This document shows positions 63,070 to 64,000 of a stretch of 64,000 nucleotides of DNA, in pieces. Both the position numbers and the translations under genes were made by a program. The stretch lies in assembly GCA_030844895.1 (NCBI GenBank), contig CM061231.1, positions 29,707,149 through 29,771,148 of the forward strand, in the 5' to 3' direction. Below the pieces are notes generated by a model. It did no database searches, was not told the origin of the DNA, and saw only the letters and a program-made list of their open reading frames with translations. Source of the DNA: Ambrosia x helenae (Eukaryota > Streptophyta > Magnoliopsida > Asterales > Asteraceae). Each line of letters starts with the position of its first letter. The stretch's first letter is position 1.

Positions 63070-64000
63070 TTAAAAAAATTAAAAATAAACTTATTTTCTA
63101 ATAAACTTATTTTTGTTAAGGTTGTATTTCAATGCACTCTTGGGGGGGGGGGAGCATAAGAGTGTGGCTTTGGTGAGGAAGACGGGTAGCAAAAAAATTG
63201 GCTGCCCGTTTGAGTTGACAGGGGTGTTTGAATCTCGGACACGGGTTTGGAGGTTAAAGGTGAAAAACCCGACGCACAACCACACTCCCTTTGAACACTT
63301 AGAGGGTCACCCATATGCCAGAAGGCTTTCTGTGGATGACAAACAACTGGTCGGGGAGATGACAGAGAATGATGTTCCCAAGCGTAGCATTTGGAGAATG
63401 ATCGTTTCAAAGAACCCGGAGAAAAAGGCTACCCTGAAAGATATACACAATGCGGCTCAGATGATGAATGCTGGAAAGGCAGTCATTCCCAAAGGTGCAA
63501 TGGAGCACCTCGAATACCTTCTGACAGAGAGAGAATTCACCTACTACACGCGTGCGGATGAAACCTCGAAGCGCCTCACGGATATTTTCTTCGTTCACAA
63601 ACATTCACATACTATGTGGTGCGCATTCCCGCATGTGCTGATGATTGACGCCACCTACAATACAAACATGTACAATATGGCGTTTGTTCAGGTAGTGGGT
63701 ATGGCGTCGACAAACCAGTCGTTTTCGATTGCCCATGCGTTTCTTTCTTCTGAGAAGATTGATAACTACATTTGGCTGTTGGAGAGGATAAGGTCTATGT
63801 TGGACAAATGTATGGAGCCGCGAGTGATTGTGACAGACAGGGACCTTGCGCTGATGAACGCGTGTGATGAGGTTTTCCCAAAGGCGTACAAGTATCTATG
63901 CCGGTTTCATATCTCGCAGAATATCAACAGGAACAGCAAGAAGGAGTTCACGGATAAGGAGTGGAAGGAATTTGTTCGAATGTTTTGGTGGCTGTGTGAC

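Larger units (their letters stand above)
61429..64000 (+). pseudogene. MULE/FAR1-type transposase gene, 3' end outside window
   Basis: Exon 1 (61429-62046) starts MSYYDLIFGDSYDSN, then the SYNVGQGP tandem repeat, an acidic stretch and a FAR1/MuDR-like start (WFETDRTFSTRVELVDWVHD). Intron 1 (62047-63120, GT-AG) is mostly TTA repeat. Exon 2 (63121 on) reads VVFQCTL, an 11-G tract, then in another frame KSVALVRKTGSKKIGCPFEL, NHTPFEHLEGHPYARRLSVD and the MULE core MIDATYNTNMYNMAFVQVVG, VTDRDLALMNA and CRFHISQNIN, still open at the window end. The Asp of MIDAT and of VTDRD fit the DDE catalytic pair; the Glu would lie beyond. One extra G explains the frame change; if that is a sequencing error the gene may be intact. 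Confidence 0.8.

Noticed and set aside
62268..63159. Long open frames coding polyisoleucine/polyleucine/polyasparagine
   Set aside because: They are the frames of the TTA microsatellite on each strand and fall in the intron of the MULE-type gene.

Overview
The window is AT-rich nuclear DNA from a flowering plant, with spliced genes, plant-type transposons and long AT microsatellites. The genes look eudicot. The Helitron and MITE styles suggest Asteraceae, but that is only a guess. All calls come from reading the sequence; nothing was aligned or searched.

The gene-rich part is the first 15.5 kb. It holds (1) a calcineurin-B-type EF-hand protein on the + strand (366-1918, six exons, two introns with GC donors); (2) a plastid-type CobW/COG0523 metal-chaperone GTPase on the - strand (3333-6756, ten exons) with a His-rich loop; and (3) a complete TOPLESS-type corepressor on the - strand (8315-14743, 25 coding exons, 1136 residues, plus a probable 5'UTR intron). 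Their introns carry small non-autonomous elements, several with visible target-site duplications.

From 15.5 to 32.4 kb I see no intact gene. The stretch is made of Helitron pieces, hAT-type MITEs, tRNA-like SINE candidates and microsatellites. Two pieces look like captured host exons: a decayed TTLL12-type tubulin-tyrosine-ligase-like 3' end (23554-24460) and a short MSI4/FVE-like WD40 exon inside a 1-kb Helitron (27886-28883).

From 32,459 to 57,288 lies one nested block. A Ty1/Copia element (- strand, 5-bp duplication GATTT, about 0.64-kb LTRs) is interrupted between gag and protease by a Ty3/Gypsy compound arranged LTR-internal-LTR-internal-LTR (36408-54894, 2.7-kb LTRs, period about 7.88 kb). 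Both Gypsy internal regions share the same frameshifts.

The last part (57.3-64 kb) has a 5'-truncated L1-type LINE with a 14-bp duplication. After it comes a striking array of four GC-rich palindromes (61043-61333) directly upstream of a TATA box and a MULE/FAR1-type transposase gene that runs off the window. That gene has an N-terminal 8-residue tandem repeat, an intron made mostly of a roughly 790-bp TTA repeat, and an 11-G tract that shifts the reading frame.
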